Shown: positions 1 to 10,340, counted from the stretch's first letter. The stretch: DNA of 64,000 nt from an uncultured Anaerolineae bacterium (GCA_937959265.1 CALGMA010000005.1:1-64000); one strand, 5' to 3'. A program made the numbers and translations. Notes: generated by a model from the letters alone, not told the origin.

Positions 1-72
1 TGCGATCGTTTCGCCGCTGGTTTCTGCCTCGCGCAGCATCGTCACGATTCGCTCAGGTGTGTATCTCTTCAT
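1..72 (-). CDS. IS3-family transposase OrfA, N-terminus only (continues beyond window start)
   Basis: Reverse complement of 1-72 reads MKRYTPERIVTMLREAETSGETIA with no stop, resembling the N-terminus of IS3/IS911-type OrfA proteins. Confidence 0.6.
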   Translation of the reverse strand, partial: MKRYTPERIVTMLREAETSGETIA

Positions 73-400
73 CTTGTCTTCGCTCCCAATTTTGGCGCGA
101 AGACTTTCATCCCGCTTGGCTACAATTTTCGGCTCAGGGCAAGCACACATAATATGCTGAAGCCGCGTTCCTTCAGATTGTGTATGAAACGCTGACGGAT
201 CATTTAAGTGTTCTCCTTTCTTGCTAACCGACGCACTCTCGTGAGGCGCAGGCTAACTTGTATTAGACAGACTAAACTCCGCACTTGCTTAGGCAGACCG
301 GAGTCAGCCCAAGAAAGATATATAGCGCATTATGCAGACTCCGGTCGGCCTTTGTTTCTGCATAATCCGAAATGGCCGATTCGACAGCTTTACCCTCTAA

Positions 401-478
401 CCCACCTCACCCAAAAAACTGCTCGACCAGGTGCGCGAGGCCATTCGCCTGAAGCATGACTCCTATCGCGCCGGGTAA
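401..478 (+). pseudogene. Remnant of integron-type tyrosine recombinase N-terminus
   Basis: Frame reads PTSPKKLLDQVREAIRLKHDSYRAG-stop, resembling the IntI-like N-terminus PKLLDQVRxAIRxKHYSxRTE; no start codon, truncated by TAA at 476-478. Confidence 0.5.
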
Positions 479-717
479 AGCGACGTCTACCCCCTGGCAA
501 CCCGCAAGAACGCGCCGCCGACTCCACCCAAAATCAGGCCCTCACCAGCCAACTAGAGAGAAATAAAGAAAATTACATACTCATCTCTCAGGCAAATGTC
601 AAACTCACTTATGGCTTATGGCTCGTCTGCTCCACGGCAGTGGTGCCCAGGCATCAGAGTCGTCGGCCTGCCCGACCTGTCTGCCCTGGACGAAGGCGTT
701 TTGCTCTTGTCCTTCGC

Positions 718-3705
718 TCACGTCAACATCCCCAGTTTGATCGCTTCGAACACCTTGAGGCGGCGCAGCAGCAGTAGCGTGCCTACTAGCGCCACGCCCA
801 GTGCAGCAGCGACAGCCGCATACATCACCATCAGGTCGTCCCACGCCACCTGCACAATGAACGGCGGTGCCTGGTTGACCAGTGAGCCACCCACCTGCAG
901 GAACGGGATGAACAACGTGCCGGCCAGCGCGCCGAGCAGGCTGCCGGCCAGCGCGCCAAGCAACACCAGCGCTGCCTGAGTGAGGATGAGGTAGGCCGCC
1001 ATCTGGCCTTCGGCAAGGCCGATGGTGCGTAGCACGCCCAGCTCGATCGCCCGCCGGCGGAACGACACCAGCGCATACAGCACGAAGCCGACTGCCGTTA
1101 GCAGCGTCGCTGCCAGAAAGCCGGCCGTCAGCACGCCGAATAACCCCTGCCGGGCCGGCTGAGCCTGCGCTTCGCGGATGGCCGCTTGGGCGTCGAACAC
1201 TTCCCGGACGATGAACTCACGCTCGATCGCCCCACGCGCCACGTCTTGGCCGCTCACACCCGGCCGCACCGACAGCAGCACATCGTAAGGTAGGTCTTTG
1301 CCCAGCTTCTCGAAGACGTATTCCAGGTTGGCCACGTAGGCGATCGGGTCATCCTTGCCGCGTGTGATGGTGGGGAAGTAATCGAAACCGCTGCGAATGG
1401 TGAGCGTGATCGGCGCGCTCTCGCGCCCCGGGTTGGTGATGATCACGATCGAGTCTCCGGGCGCGAGATTGTGCCGGGTGAGGAAGCTGCGGCTGACCAG
1501 CGCGCTATCGCGCGACGTAGCTAGCAGATTCATCAGCGCCCCGAACGGCTGTGCGCTGAGCTCGTCCCGATATGCCTTCGATGCAACTCTTTGGAAGGCG
1601 CGGCGGTCTACGCCCAGGAGCACTTGCTTGATGCCGAAGCTGCCATACTCGCGCGCATAAGCCGGGATTTGTGCAGCGCGTACGAAGGCTATCACGCCGG
1701 GAATGTCGAGATGGCCTTCCGGTGGCAGGAAGGTCCAGTATTCCGGCTCGTTCGGGTCGCTGATCTTTTTGTCCTGCGCGAGTTCGCCCGGTGCGAGCGT
1801 TACCTTGCTGGATTCGCCCGTCTCTACCAGGCGTATGTCGGCTCCCACGCGCAGGAACGTGACGGTGCGCAGGTGTTCATCCAGCGTCTTGGCAATCGAA
1901 GCGCCGTATACCGCGATGCCCATGGTGAAGATGAGCAACACCAACGGGCCGGAGATGTCCTTGGGCGAACGCGCCAGTTCGCGTAGCGCCAATACGAGCG
2001 GCACCGGGGCGACTCGGTCGGTCGCCTTTGCCAGCAGCCCCATGAGCAGCGGGAACAATCGCACGGCCAGCAACCCCAGCGCCGTTATGAGCAGCACTGG
2101 CAGCAAGAAGCGCACCGGGTCACTGAGCGGGTCGCTCGTCGTGTCCCTGGCTCCGGCGGATGCGATGCTGCCCTGGCCGCGTAACTGGTAGTAGCCATAG
2201 AGCGCCGGGATCAGTAGCAGCACGTCCAGGTACATGCGTTGCCAGAGCGGGCGGCGCGTGTTGCGTCCGCGGTCGGCATACTGCGACACGACGTTGCTGC
2301 GCGCTGCGCCCACCGCCGGCGCAATCACCGCAAGCACGCTGAAGCTGGCTGCGATGAGCGCGAAGCGGAATGACTGCGGCAAGCCGGCCAACTGGCCGTC
2401 GGCGTTGAGCAGCGAGAACTCCACCGGCTGCGGTGGACCGAACTGCAGGAAGGTTAGTGTGCCGGCCATCACGCTCGCCAGCCCGTAACCCAGCGGAATG
2501 CCGACCAGCAGCGCAGCAACGCCGATCACGAGTGATTGCGCCAGATGCAGGCCGAGGATGTAAGGGATCGAAGCACCCCGGCTGCGCAGCGTGGTGATCT
2601 CGCTCTCCTGCTGGCGCACCACCATCCCGGCCACCAGCACAACGAAGTAGAACACGATGGCGAACACCGGCGCGCTGAAGATCACCAGCAACAGCAGCAA
2701 CTCGCGCGAGGTGACCAGATACCGGTCGAGCGCGTCGAGCAGCGCGGCGACCAGGATGACATCGCGGTTCTCGCGGAACACCTCGCGTTGGAGCTGGCGC
2801 GCGCGAGCGGTGAACGGTTCGACGCTGTCGGCGCTCAGCTTCGAGACGTCGAGGATGTACTGCCAACGTGCAGAGCGAACGCCGGTGTTCAGCAGCGGTG
2901 CGATGCGCGCGTCGAAATCCTTTGGTGTGACGATCAACGAATCCTTGAACGTGTCCGGCGAAAGCCCCCAGTAGTCCTCGCGTGGGTCGCGCGGCAGCCA
3001 CACGCCGGCGATGCGCACGGGCACCTGCACCTCGACTGTTTCCTGGGCCTGCCCGCCGAACGCGCCGGCGCTGGCCCGCGTCTGCGTCATGGAGAGCAGG
3101 AAGGCATCGCTGGCTTGCGCACCGTAGCGCTCGGCGAAGGCGCGCGAGATCAACACGGGCACCGGCGCATCCGTTGTCTCTGCAACGGTGGCGACCGGCG
3201 CATCTTCGTCGGGCAGCGGCGTGCCTTCCTCGACGATCACGTGGCGCCAAAAGTTGCTCATCGCATCCACCGTCGGAAGGGCGAGTACGCGCTCGCCTTT
3301 GTATTTCTCGGCGGTAGGGCTGTCCGGCAGCGCAAACATGCGCCAGGGCGGAGTTTGCGCAAACGTGGCCGTCTCGACGATGGGTAGCATGGTGCGCGGC
3401 TCAATGCGTTCGCGCATGAACGCGTCGAGCGCGCGGTAGGCGCTGTGCGAGAGGCTGTGCTCGTTGGTGGTGGCGAAGCTGAACTGCAGCGCGAAGGGCA
3501 GGTAGTTGGGGCTGCCCTGCCGACCGATCGCGGTGTTGAGGCTGAGCAGCTCGTTGCGTAGCACGCGCAGTTGTACGGCAGTGACGAACACCGGAATGGA
3601 CGTCGCAAGCGCGACCGCCAGCGTCACCCCCAGCCACAGGCACGCCACCAGCCCAAGCTGGCTGCGCATGCGCTGTGCGACGAAGTGGAAGAAGGCGCTG
3701 ATCAT
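718..3705 (-). CDS. ABC transporter permease, FtsX/MacB-like
   Basis: 995 aa ORF with multiple TM segments and C-terminal FtsX-like region (RRRAIELGVLRTIGLAEGQMAAYLI); directly follows the MFP gene. Confidence 0.85.
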   Translation of the reverse strand: MISAFFHFVAQRMRSQLGLVACLWLGVTLAVALATSIPVFVTAVQLRVLRNELLSLNTAIGRQGSPNYLPFALQFSFATTNEHSLSHSAYRALDAFMRERIEPRTMLPIVETATFAQTPPWRMFALPDSPTAEKYKGERVLALPTVDAMSNFWRHVIVEEGTPLPDEDAPVATVAETTDAPVPVLISRAFAERYGAQASDAFLLSMTQTRASAGAFGGQAQETVEVQVPVRIAGVWLPRDPREDYWGLSPDTFKDSLIVTPKDFDARIAPLLNTGVRSARWQYILDVSKLSADSVEPFTARARQLQREVFRENRDVILVAALLDALDRYLVTSRELLLLLVIFSAPVFAIVFYFVVLVAGMVVRQQESEITTLRSRGASIPYILGLHLAQSLVIGVAALLVGIPLGYGLASVMAGTLTFLQFGPPQPVEFSLLNADGQLAGLPQSFRFALIAASFSVLAVIAPAVGAARSNVVSQYADRGRNTRRPLWQRMYLDVLLLIPALYGYYQLRGQGSIASAGARDTTSDPLSDPVRFLLPVLLITALGLLAVRLFPLLMGLLAKATDRVAPVPLVLALRELARSPKDISGPLVLLIFTMGIAVYGASIAKTLDEHLRTVTFLRVGADIRLVETGESSKVTLAPGELAQDKKISDPNEPEYWTFLPPEGHLDIPGVIAFVRAAQIPAYAREYGSFGIKQVLLGVDRRAFQRVASKAYRDELSAQPFGALMNLLATSRDSALVSRSFLTRHNLAPGDSIVIITNPGRESAPITLTIRSGFDYFPTITRGKDDPIAYVANLEYVFEKLGKDLPYDVLLSVRPGVSGQDVARGAIEREFIVREVFDAQAAIREAQAQPARQGLFGVLTAGFLAATLLTAVGFVLYALVSFRRRAIELGVLRTIGLAEGQMAAYLILTQAALVLLGALAGSLLGALAGTLFIPFLQVGGSLVNQAPPFIVQVAWDDLMVMYAAVAAALGVALVGTLLLLRRLKVFEAIKLGMLT

Positions 3706-4857
3706 CTACGGTGCGACGACCACGTCGCCTTCGCGCAGGCCGTCCAGGATCTCGACCCGGTCGTTTGCCGTCAGCCCGAGCTTCACATCCACGCGCCGCT
3801 GCGTGCCGTCGGGGTTTTGCACGACGACGAACTGCCGGCCGCGATAGGTGCGCACGGTCGAGGCCGGGATCCACAGCACATCGTCCCGCCGACCGGTCAT
3901 CGCTGTGACGATGGCTTTGACGCCGCTCTCCAGGTTGGCGCCGGGATCCACTTCGATGCGCACCAGCCGGTCGGCGCGCAGGCCGCCTTCGGCCGGCACG
4001 CGGCGGATCACACCGCTGAAGGTCACATCGGGGTTGTTGGCCAGGCGCACGCGCACCGGCTGGCCGACGCTCAGCTCCCGCGACAACTCGGACGACAGCT
4101 CGGCCACCAGCTCAATGCGACCGGGCTTCGACACCACGGCGACTTTCTCCAGTGGCGTAGACGACATGCCGACCGTCACGGCCAGCTCGGTCAGGATGCC
4201 GTCGAACGGCGCGACGAGCGTCGCGCGCCCTAGCTTCTCCTGGAGTGCCTCGACGGTGATCCGGCTGGTCTCGACGTTCTTGACCAGGACCGGGTCGAGC
4301 GAGGCGTTGATGTCTTCCAGCCGCAACTGGGCGCGCTGCAAATCGATCTCCAGGAACTTGGCTTCGGCTTCGCGCGCCTGGCGTTCGGCGAGTGAAAGCC
4401 CCGGCTGCTGGCTGCGTGCAATGGCGGCGTCGAGCTTGAGCTGTGCCTGCGCCACGTCGAGCTGTGCCAGTTGCAGCGTGCGCGTGAAGCTCTGTAGCGT
4501 GTTGGACAGGATGGTCTGCGCTGTGCGTAGTTCGATCTCCGCCTGGCGCAACTGGTTGCGGATGTCGCTCACGTCCAGCTCGGCGATCACCTCGCCCTGC
4601 TTGACTTCATCGCCGGGCTTCTTGAAGACTTTTTGCACCTTGCCTTCAGTGACGAACGACAAGGCGACCGATTCGATCGGCTGCGACTGAGCCGTGAATT
4701 CGACCTGGCGCACGACCAGCCCACGTTGCACGGCGTAGGTCGGCGCGGCAGGGGCCGGTGGCTCGGGCACCGGCGTCGGCGTAACGGGAGCAGCAGCGAA
4801 CCCGCATGCAGAAAGCGCGAGCGCCAGCACGCCTGCGATGAACCGAAGGCATTTCAC
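3706..4857 (-). CDS. Efflux periplasmic adaptor / HlyD-MacA-like membrane fusion protein
   Basis: Lipoprotein-like N-terminus, coiled coil, GRATLVAPFDGILTELAVTVG and DGLREGDVVV motifs. Confidence 0.85.
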   Translation of the reverse strand: MKCLRFIAGVLALALSACGFAAAPVTPTPVPEPPAPAAPTYAVQRGLVVRQVEFTAQSQPIESVALSFVTEGKVQKVFKKPGDEVKQGEVIAELDVSDIRNQLRQAEIELRTAQTILSNTLQSFTRTLQLAQLDVAQAQLKLDAAIARSQQPGLSLAERQAREAEAKFLEIDLQRAQLRLEDINASLDPVLVKNVETSRITVEALQEKLGRATLVAPFDGILTELAVTVGMSSTPLEKVAVVSKPGRIELVAELSSELSRELSVGQPVRVRLANNPDVTFSGVIRRVPAEGGLRADRLVRIEVDPGANLESGVKAIVTAMTGRRDDVLWIPASTVRTYRGRQFVVVQNPDGTQRRVDVKLGLTANDRVEILDGLREGDVVVAP

Positions 4858-5006
4858 GCGACAAGATTATATTGAACTGTCGGATCGTTTCGTCATTACT
4901 CTTTGCGCGAGTTGCGACCGGTTCGCTTGCGCGAATGCCGTAATTGAGTAGCATAGTGTTCGGCTGCTTCCGGCATACGGACCGTTTCGAAACAGCACAG
5001 AGATAC

Positions 5007-6698
5007 ATGTCCCCCAAATACACCATCGGCATTGACTTCGGCACCCTATCCGGCAGAGCCGTACTCGTGCGGGTCAGCGACGGCGCCGAGATCGCCAGCG
5101 CAGTCAGCGCGTACGCCAACGGCGTCATTGACGAGCGCTTGCCCGAAAGCGGCGTCCAACTCGAACCGGATTGGGCGTTGCAAGATCCCGACGACTACAT
5201 GCGCGTCTTCAGCGAGGCCATCCCGGCTGTGCTCCGGCAGAGCGGCGTTTCGCCCGATGACGTGATCGGTCTGGGCATTGACTTCACCGCATGCACCATG
5301 TTGCCCACGAAGGCGGACGGCACGCCGCTGTGTCGCTTGCCGGAATTCCGCGCCAATCCACACGCCTGGGTCAAGCTGTGGAAGCATCACGCGGCGCAGC
5401 CGGAAGCCGACCGGGTGAATGCCATCGCAGCAGAGTTGGGCGAGCCATGGCTGCCGCGCTACGGCGGCAAGATCTCGTCGGAGTGGTTCTTCCCGAAGGC
5501 GCTGCAAATCCTGAACGAAGCGCCGGAGGTTTACGAGGCCGCCGACCGACTCATCGAAGCGGCTGACTGGGTCGTATGGCAGCTCACCGGCATCGAGACG
5601 CGCAACACCTGCACTGCCGGCTACAAGGCCATTTGGTCGAAGCGCGACGGCTTCCCGCGCCGTGAGTTCTTCCGCGCGCTGCACCCGCGTATGGAGCGCA
5701 TCGTGGAAGAGAAAATGAAATCCGAGCTATCGCCCATCGGCTCGCGCGCCGGCGCGCTGACGCCTCAGATGGCGGCGCTCACCGGCCTGCGTCCCGGCAT
5801 TGCCGTCGCCGTCGCCAATGTGGATGCGCACGTCTCGGTGCCGGCTTGCAAGGTCACCCGGCCGGGGACGCTCGTCTCGATCATGGGCACGAGCGTGTGC
5901 GATATGTTGCTCGATACTCGCGAGGCGATGGTCGAGGGCATGTGTGGCTACGTCGAGGACGGCATCTTGCCTGGTTACCTCGGCTATGAGGCCGGCCAGT
6001 CGTGTGTGGGCGACGGCTTCGCCTGGTTCGTCGAACACTGCGTGCCGCCGCAGTACTTTGACGAAGCGCGGGCGTCCGGCTGCTCGATTCACGCCGTGCT
6101 GGAGGACTACGCCGCGCGACTGAAGCCGGGCGAATCCGGACTGCTGGCGTTGGATTGGTGGAACGGCAACCGTTCGATCCTGGTAGACGCCGACCTGAGC
6201 GCAGTGATGCTCGGCATGACTCTGGCGACGACTGCGCCGGAGATGTATCGCGCGTGGATCGAAGCGACCGCCTTCGGCATGCGCGTCATCGTGGACGCGT
6301 TCACGTCGCAGGGGCTGGCCATCGAGGAGATCGTCGCCTGCGGCGGCCTGCCGGACAAAAACAAGCTGTTCATGCAGACCACCGCCGACGTCGTCGGACT
6401 GCCGATCAAGGTCTCCGCCTCGTCGCAAACGCCGGCGTTGGGCAGCGCGATGTTTGCCGCAGTAGCTGCCGGAAGCGCTGCCGGCGGTTACGACTCGATC
6501 GAGGTTGCTGCCGACCGCATGGCTCATCTGAAAGACGAAGCATTCACACCGAGCCCGGCACACCGGCCGATCTACGATCAGCTCTACGGCGAATATATCC
6601 GGCTGCACGATTACTTCGGTCGGGATATGAACAGCACGATCAAGAAACTCAAGCGGATCAAATTGATGAGTAGTGGCAGGTCAATCACCGGCCATTAA
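5007..6698 (+). CDS. araB: Ribulokinase
   Basis: FGGY kinase: [44 protein letters not shown]; start chosen at MSPKYT. Confidence 0.85.
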   Translation: MSPKYTIGIDFGTLSGRAVLVRVSDGAEIASAVSAYANGVIDERLPESGVQLEPDWALQDPDDYMRVFSEAIPAVLRQSGVSPDDVIGLGIDFTACTMLPTKADGTPLCRLPEFRANPHAWVKLWKHHAAQPEADRVNAIAAELGEPWLPRYGGKISSEWFFPKALQILNEAPEVYEAADRLIEAADWVVWQLTGIETRNTCTAGYKAIWSKRDGFPRREFFRALHPRMERIVEEKMKSELSPIGSRAGALTPQMAALTGLRPGIAVAVANVDAHVSVPACKVTRPGTLVSIMGTSVCDMLLDTREAMVEGMCGYVEDGILPGYLGYEAGQSCVGDGFAWFVEHCVPPQYFDEARASGCSIHAVLEDYAARLKPGESGLLALDWWNGNRSILVDADLSAVMLGMTLATTAPEMYRAWIEATAFGMRVIVDAFTSQGLAIEEIVACGGLPDKNKLFMQTTADVVGLPIKVSASSQTPALGSAMFAAVAAGSAAGGYDSIEVAADRMAHLKDEAFTPSPAHRPIYDQLYGEYIRLHDYFGRDMNSTIKKLKRIKLMSSGRSITGH

Positions 6699-6721
6699 CC
6701 ATCGTTCATCGTTTATCCATC

Positions 6722-7480
6722 ATGCGCAAAATCGCACTTCAACTCTACACGGTTCGAGAGACGCTCAAGAAAGACTTCATCGGCACGCTCACACAAGTAG
6801 CCAGGATCGGCTACAAGGGCGTGGAACTCGCCGGCAATATGGGCGGCCACAACGCCAAAGAGCTCAGGTACCTGTTGGATGACTTGGGCATCCAGACGAT
6901 CAGTGGACATGTCGGTATGGATGCACTGGGCAGTGGGCTCGAGAAGCTGCTGGAAGACTACGTCACGCTCGGCGCAGGCTATGTCGGCGTGGCGTGGATG
7001 CCGGAATCGTATCGCAGCGAGGCGGGCTGGCTGCGCGCTGGCAAGCTAATGGAGCAGGCCGCGCTGCAGGCACAGAAGCACGGCCTGGTCTTTCACTACC
7101 ACAACCATGCTTTTGAGTTCGAGCGCCTGCCCAACGGCAAATATGGCTTCGACCAGCTCTTCGACAACACCGATCCGGCGTTGCTCAAGTCCCAGCTCGA
7201 CGTCTACTGGGTGAAGAAGGGCGGCGAGGACCCCGTCGCCTACATTAAGAAGCTGAACGGCCGCGTGCCCCTGATCCACCTCAAGGACATGAGCGCCGAT
7301 CCGTCACATACCTTCGAGATCGTCGGTGAGGGCATCCTCAACTTCGACGCCATCTTCGCGGCTGGCGACGCCAGCGGCGTGGATTGGTACATCGTCGAGC
7401 AGGATCGGTGCCCGAAAGGCGAGTTAGAAAGCGTGCGCCAGAGCTACCAGAACATTGTTGCGCGGGGCTGGCTGGGATAG
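6722..7480 (+). CDS. Sugar phosphate isomerase/epimerase (AP-endonuclease-2-like TIM barrel)
   Basis: MRKIALQLYTVRETL, GYKGVELAG, FHYHNHAFEF motifs. Confidence 0.8.
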   Translation: MRKIALQLYTVRETLKKDFIGTLTQVARIGYKGVELAGNMGGHNAKELRYLLDDLGIQTISGHVGMDALGSGLEKLLEDYVTLGAGYVGVAWMPESYRSEAGWLRAGKLMEQAALQAQKHGLVFHYHNHAFEFERLPNGKYGFDQLFDNTDPALLKSQLDVYWVKKGGEDPVAYIKKLNGRVPLIHLKDMSADPSHTFEIVGEGILNFDAIFAAGDASGVDWYIVEQDRCPKGELESVRQSYQNIVARGWLG

Positions 7481-7549
7481 CCGGGATTTACGGGTCGGGC
7501 TGCTCCGAACGGTCTGACCTGTCACCCCCAGCCGGGTACAATCGCGAGA

Positions 7550-8149
7550 ATGAACGAGACGGCTCCAATTCCAGGTGCATCGGAAGCCGCGGCGTTGTCG
7601 GCGCAACCCAAGGGCAGCGTCAGCCGTGCCATGCTGCGCGAGATCGCCGAGACGGTTGCACTCTTCGTCATCGTATTTACCGTCGCACGGTTCGCCATAG
7701 GCAATTACTCGATCCTCGGACAGAGCATGGAACCGAACTACCACGAAGATCAGCGGTTGTTGGTGGATAAGATCTCGCCGAATCTGTTCGGATACAACCG
7801 GGGCGACATCGTCATCGTGCATTCGCCGATCCAGGATATCGAACTGATCAAGCGTCTGATCGGCAAGCCGGGCGATGTGATCGAGCTGCGCGATAACCGG
7901 GTGTATGTGAACGGCGAGCCGCTCAATGAGCCGTATCTTCCGCCCAACGCCCATTCCGGCCCAACGCGCGGCGATATGAAGTGGACGTTGGGCCCGGATG
8001 AGTACTTCATAATGGGTGATAACCGCAGCTTCAGCCAGGATTCGCGCGCGTTCGGACCGGTGACCTCCGACAAGATCGTCGGCCGCGCCTTGCTGCTCTA
8101 CTGGCCGTTGAGCGATCTGCACATCGTGCAGCATTACACTTACAAATGA
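7550..8149 (+). CDS. lepB: Signal peptidase I
   Basis: GQSMEPNYHEDQRLLVDK (Ser box), IKRLIGKPGD, YFIMGDNRSFSQDSRAFG. Confidence 0.92.
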   Translation: MNETAPIPGASEAAALSAQPKGSVSRAMLREIAETVALFVIVFTVARFAIGNYSILGQSMEPNYHEDQRLLVDKISPNLFGYNRGDIVIVHSPIQDIELIKRLIGKPGDVIELRDNRVYVNGEPLNEPYLPPNAHSGPTRGDMKWTLGPDEYFIMGDNRSFSQDSRAFGPVTSDKIVGRALLLYWPLSDLHIVQHYTYK

Positions 8150-8204
8150 GCCGATCGGCCGGCACCTATTTCCTACTCTGATAACCACCATCCACAGCTC
8201 GATC

Positions 8205-8855
8205 ATGATGCTCGAATCGCTGCGTCGGCAAGTTCACGCGTTGCACCTCGAGCTGCCCAAATACAACCTGGTCGTGTGGACGATGGGCAACTTGAGCGCG
8301 CGCGACCCCGAGACCGGCCTGGTTGTCATCAAGCCCAGCGGCGTGCGCTACGAGGACTTGTGCCCGGATAACCTGGTGATCGTGGACCTGGATGGCAACC
8401 TGGTTGAGGGCGATCTGGCCTACTCCAGCGATACACTGACCCATTTGTACATCTACCGCCATCGCCCGGATGTGAACGGCGTGTGCCATACTCACAGCAC
8501 ATTCGCTACGGCCTTCGCCGCCGTCGGCCGGCCTATCCCCTGCTTCCTCACCGGCATGGCCGACGAATTCGGTGGCGAAATCCCGCTCGGAGGCTTTGCG
8601 CTCATCGGCAGCGAGGCGATCGGCCGGGAGGTGCTGCGTGTGATCGGGGATAGCAAGGCGGTGATCATGCAGAACCACGGCGTGTTTACCATCGGCAAGA
8701 CTGCCGAAGCCGCCGTCAAAGCTGCGGTGATGGTCGAAGATGCTGCGCGCACGTCGTTCTATGCGTTGCAGCTCGGCGCGCCCATTCCTATCGCCCCGGA
8801 CGACATTGCAAAGTTGTATGACCGCTACAGCAATGTGTACGGCCAGCGCACTTGA
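8205..8855 (+). CDS. Class II aldolase, L-ribulose-5-phosphate 4-epimerase-like
   Basis: GNLSARDPETGLVVIKPSGVRYEDL, GVCHTHSTFATAFA, MQNHGVFTIG motifs. Confidence 0.8.
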   Translation: MMLESLRRQVHALHLELPKYNLVVWTMGNLSARDPETGLVVIKPSGVRYEDLCPDNLVIVDLDGNLVEGDLAYSSDTLTHLYIYRHRPDVNGVCHTHSTFATAFAAVGRPIPCFLTGMADEFGGEIPLGGFALIGSEAIGREVLRVIGDSKAVIMQNHGVFTIGKTAEAAVKAAVMVEDAARTSFYALQLGAPIPIAPDDIAKLYDRYSNVYGQRT

Positions 8856-8858
8856 GCC

Positions 8859-9494
8859 ATGTTGCAGCCGGCGCAAATTCAACTTTTCATCCTGGCTTCG
8901 CTTGCTTTGTTGGTGGTGCCTGGCCCGGCCGTGCTCTACATCGTTGCCCGCAGTGTGAGCCAGGGCCGGCTGGCTGGCGTGGTGTCGGCAGCCGGCGTGC
9001 AGGTGGGCGCTTCGGTGCACATCGTCGCGGCAGCGCTAGGTCTCTCGGCGGTGTTGCTCTCCTCTGCGTTGGCGTTCAACGTCGTGAAGTATCTGGGCGC
9101 AGCCTATCTGATCTATCTCGGCGTGCGTCAGTGGCTGGCGCGCGAATCGGCAACCGACGAGCTGGCCGTGCAACCTGAGTCATTGCGACGGATCTTCGCG
9201 CAGGGCGTCATTGTCAATGTCTTGAATCCGAAGACATCGCTGTTCTTTTTTGCTTTCCTGCCACAGTTCGTTGACCCCGCGCGGGGCGATGTGGCGGCGC
9301 AAGTGCTGTTGCTTGGCCTGTTGTTTGTCGCGTTGGCCATCGTCAACGATGGGGCCTACGCGTTGCTGGCCGGATCATTAGGGAACTGGCTGCGCGGCAA
9401 CCGAGGTTTCTGGAATGGGCAGCGTATCTTCGCTGGCGCGGTGTATATCGGTCTGGGTGTGACGACTGCTCTCTCCGGCTCAAACAATCACTGA
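8859..9494 (+). CDS. LysE family translocator
   Basis: VPGPAVLYIVARSVSQGRLAG, LGAAYLIYLGVRQW, NPKTSLFFFAFLPQFVD. Confidence 0.88.
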   Translation: MLQPAQIQLFILASLALLVVPGPAVLYIVARSVSQGRLAGVVSAAGVQVGASVHIVAAALGLSAVLLSSALAFNVVKYLGAAYLIYLGVRQWLARESATDELAVQPESLRRIFAQGVIVNVLNPKTSLFFFAFLPQFVDPARGDVAAQVLLLGLLFVALAIVNDGAYALLAGSLGNWLRGNRGFWNGQRIFAGAVYIGLGVTTALSGSNNH

Positions 9495-10339
9495 GTCTCA
9501 CGCGCTGCCTCCGGCTCCTGGCTTCTGCCTCCCGTCCCTCCTTCCGACATTGGCCGCCCGTCGCCGCGGCGGCGCAACATGATGATCTCGGCCATGATGC
9601 TGACCGCGATCTCCTCCGGCGTCTCGGCGTTCAGCTCCAGGCCGATGGGTGCGCGCACGCGCTGCAGCATCGCGTCGCTCACGCCACGCTCGCGCAGCGC
9701 CTCGGCTGCTGTCATCCAGCGCCGCCGGCTGCCAATCACGCCGATGTAAGCGACCGGCGAATCGAGCAGGGTGGGTAGCGCGTCCACGTCAATCGGGTAG
9801 CCGCGCGTGACGAGTGCAACGTAGGTCTGGGCGGTGAGGGGCACTTCGGCCAGCCGCGCGCTCAGCGGGCCGGGGAGATAGGTGTCTGCGCCGGGGCATT
9901 GCTCGGGCGTGCACAGCTCGGCGCGGTCGTCGCTGACGATCACGCGAAAGCCGCACCACTTGGCCAAATGCGTCAGCGCGCGCCCAACATGGCCCGCGCC
10001 GACGATGAGCAAGTTGGGGGCCGGCAAGAGTGGCTCGATGAACAGCTCGACGGTGCCGCCGCATACGCCGGGGTCACCTTTGGCTAGGTCGGCCAGTTGG
10101 TAGGACGCGACACGCGCCTGGCCATCGGTCATGGCCCGTTGTGCCAGTTGGATGGCACGGCTCTCCATCTCGCCGCCGCCGATGGTGCCGCCCAGGATCG
10201 TGCCGTCGGCAGCGATGAGCATCTTCGCGCCTGCGTGGCGCGGCACGCTGCCGCCGGTGCGGATGACGGTGACGAGCGCGCAAGGTTCGCCGCGCTCGAC
10301 ACATTGCGAGGCAAGACCGAGGACGTTCATCGCGCCCAT
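9488..10339 (-). CDS. XdhC family protein (Mo-hydroxylase maturation)
   Basis: GEPCALVTVIRTGGSVPRHAGAKML, IVGAGHVGRALTHLAK, IGVIGSRRR. Confidence 0.85.
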   Translation of the reverse strand: MGAMNVLGLASQCVERGEPCALVTVIRTGGSVPRHAGAKMLIAADGTILGGTIGGGEMESRAIQLAQRAMTDGQARVASYQLADLAKGDPGVCGGTVELFIEPLLPAPNLLIVGAGHVGRALTHLAKWCGFRVIVSDDRAELCTPEQCPGADTYLPGPLSARLAEVPLTAQTYVALVTRGYPIDVDALPTLLDSPVAYIGVIGSRRRWMTAAEALRERGVSDAMLQRVRAPIGLELNAETPEEIAVSIMAEIIMLRRRGDGRPMSEGGTGGRSQEPEAARETQ

Positions 10340-10340
10340 G

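Noticed and set aside
296-346. Inverted repeat GACCGGAGTC/GACTCCGGTC near the integrase fragment, considered as attC
   Set aside because: No RYYYAAC/GTTRRRY cores at the arms; simple hairpin only
208-459. 83-aa ORF in the mobile-scar region
   Set aside because: It overlaps the integrase-like frame at 401-478 in a different frame and has no recognisable motif
2120-3387. Long ORFs 2120..3250 (-) and 2536..3387 (+) overlapping the FtsX permease
   Set aside because: Arg/Ala/His-rich shadow ORFs typical of high-GC coding DNA; the permease frame has clear family motifs
5727-6608. 293-aa minus-strand ORF inside araB
   Set aside because: Antisense shadow of a well-supported kinase gene, low-complexity Arg/His composition
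7488-7511. GGTCGGGCTGCTCCG similar to GGTCGGACTGCTCCG at about 47684
   Set aside because: One mismatch over 15 nt in a 64-kb window is expected by chance many times
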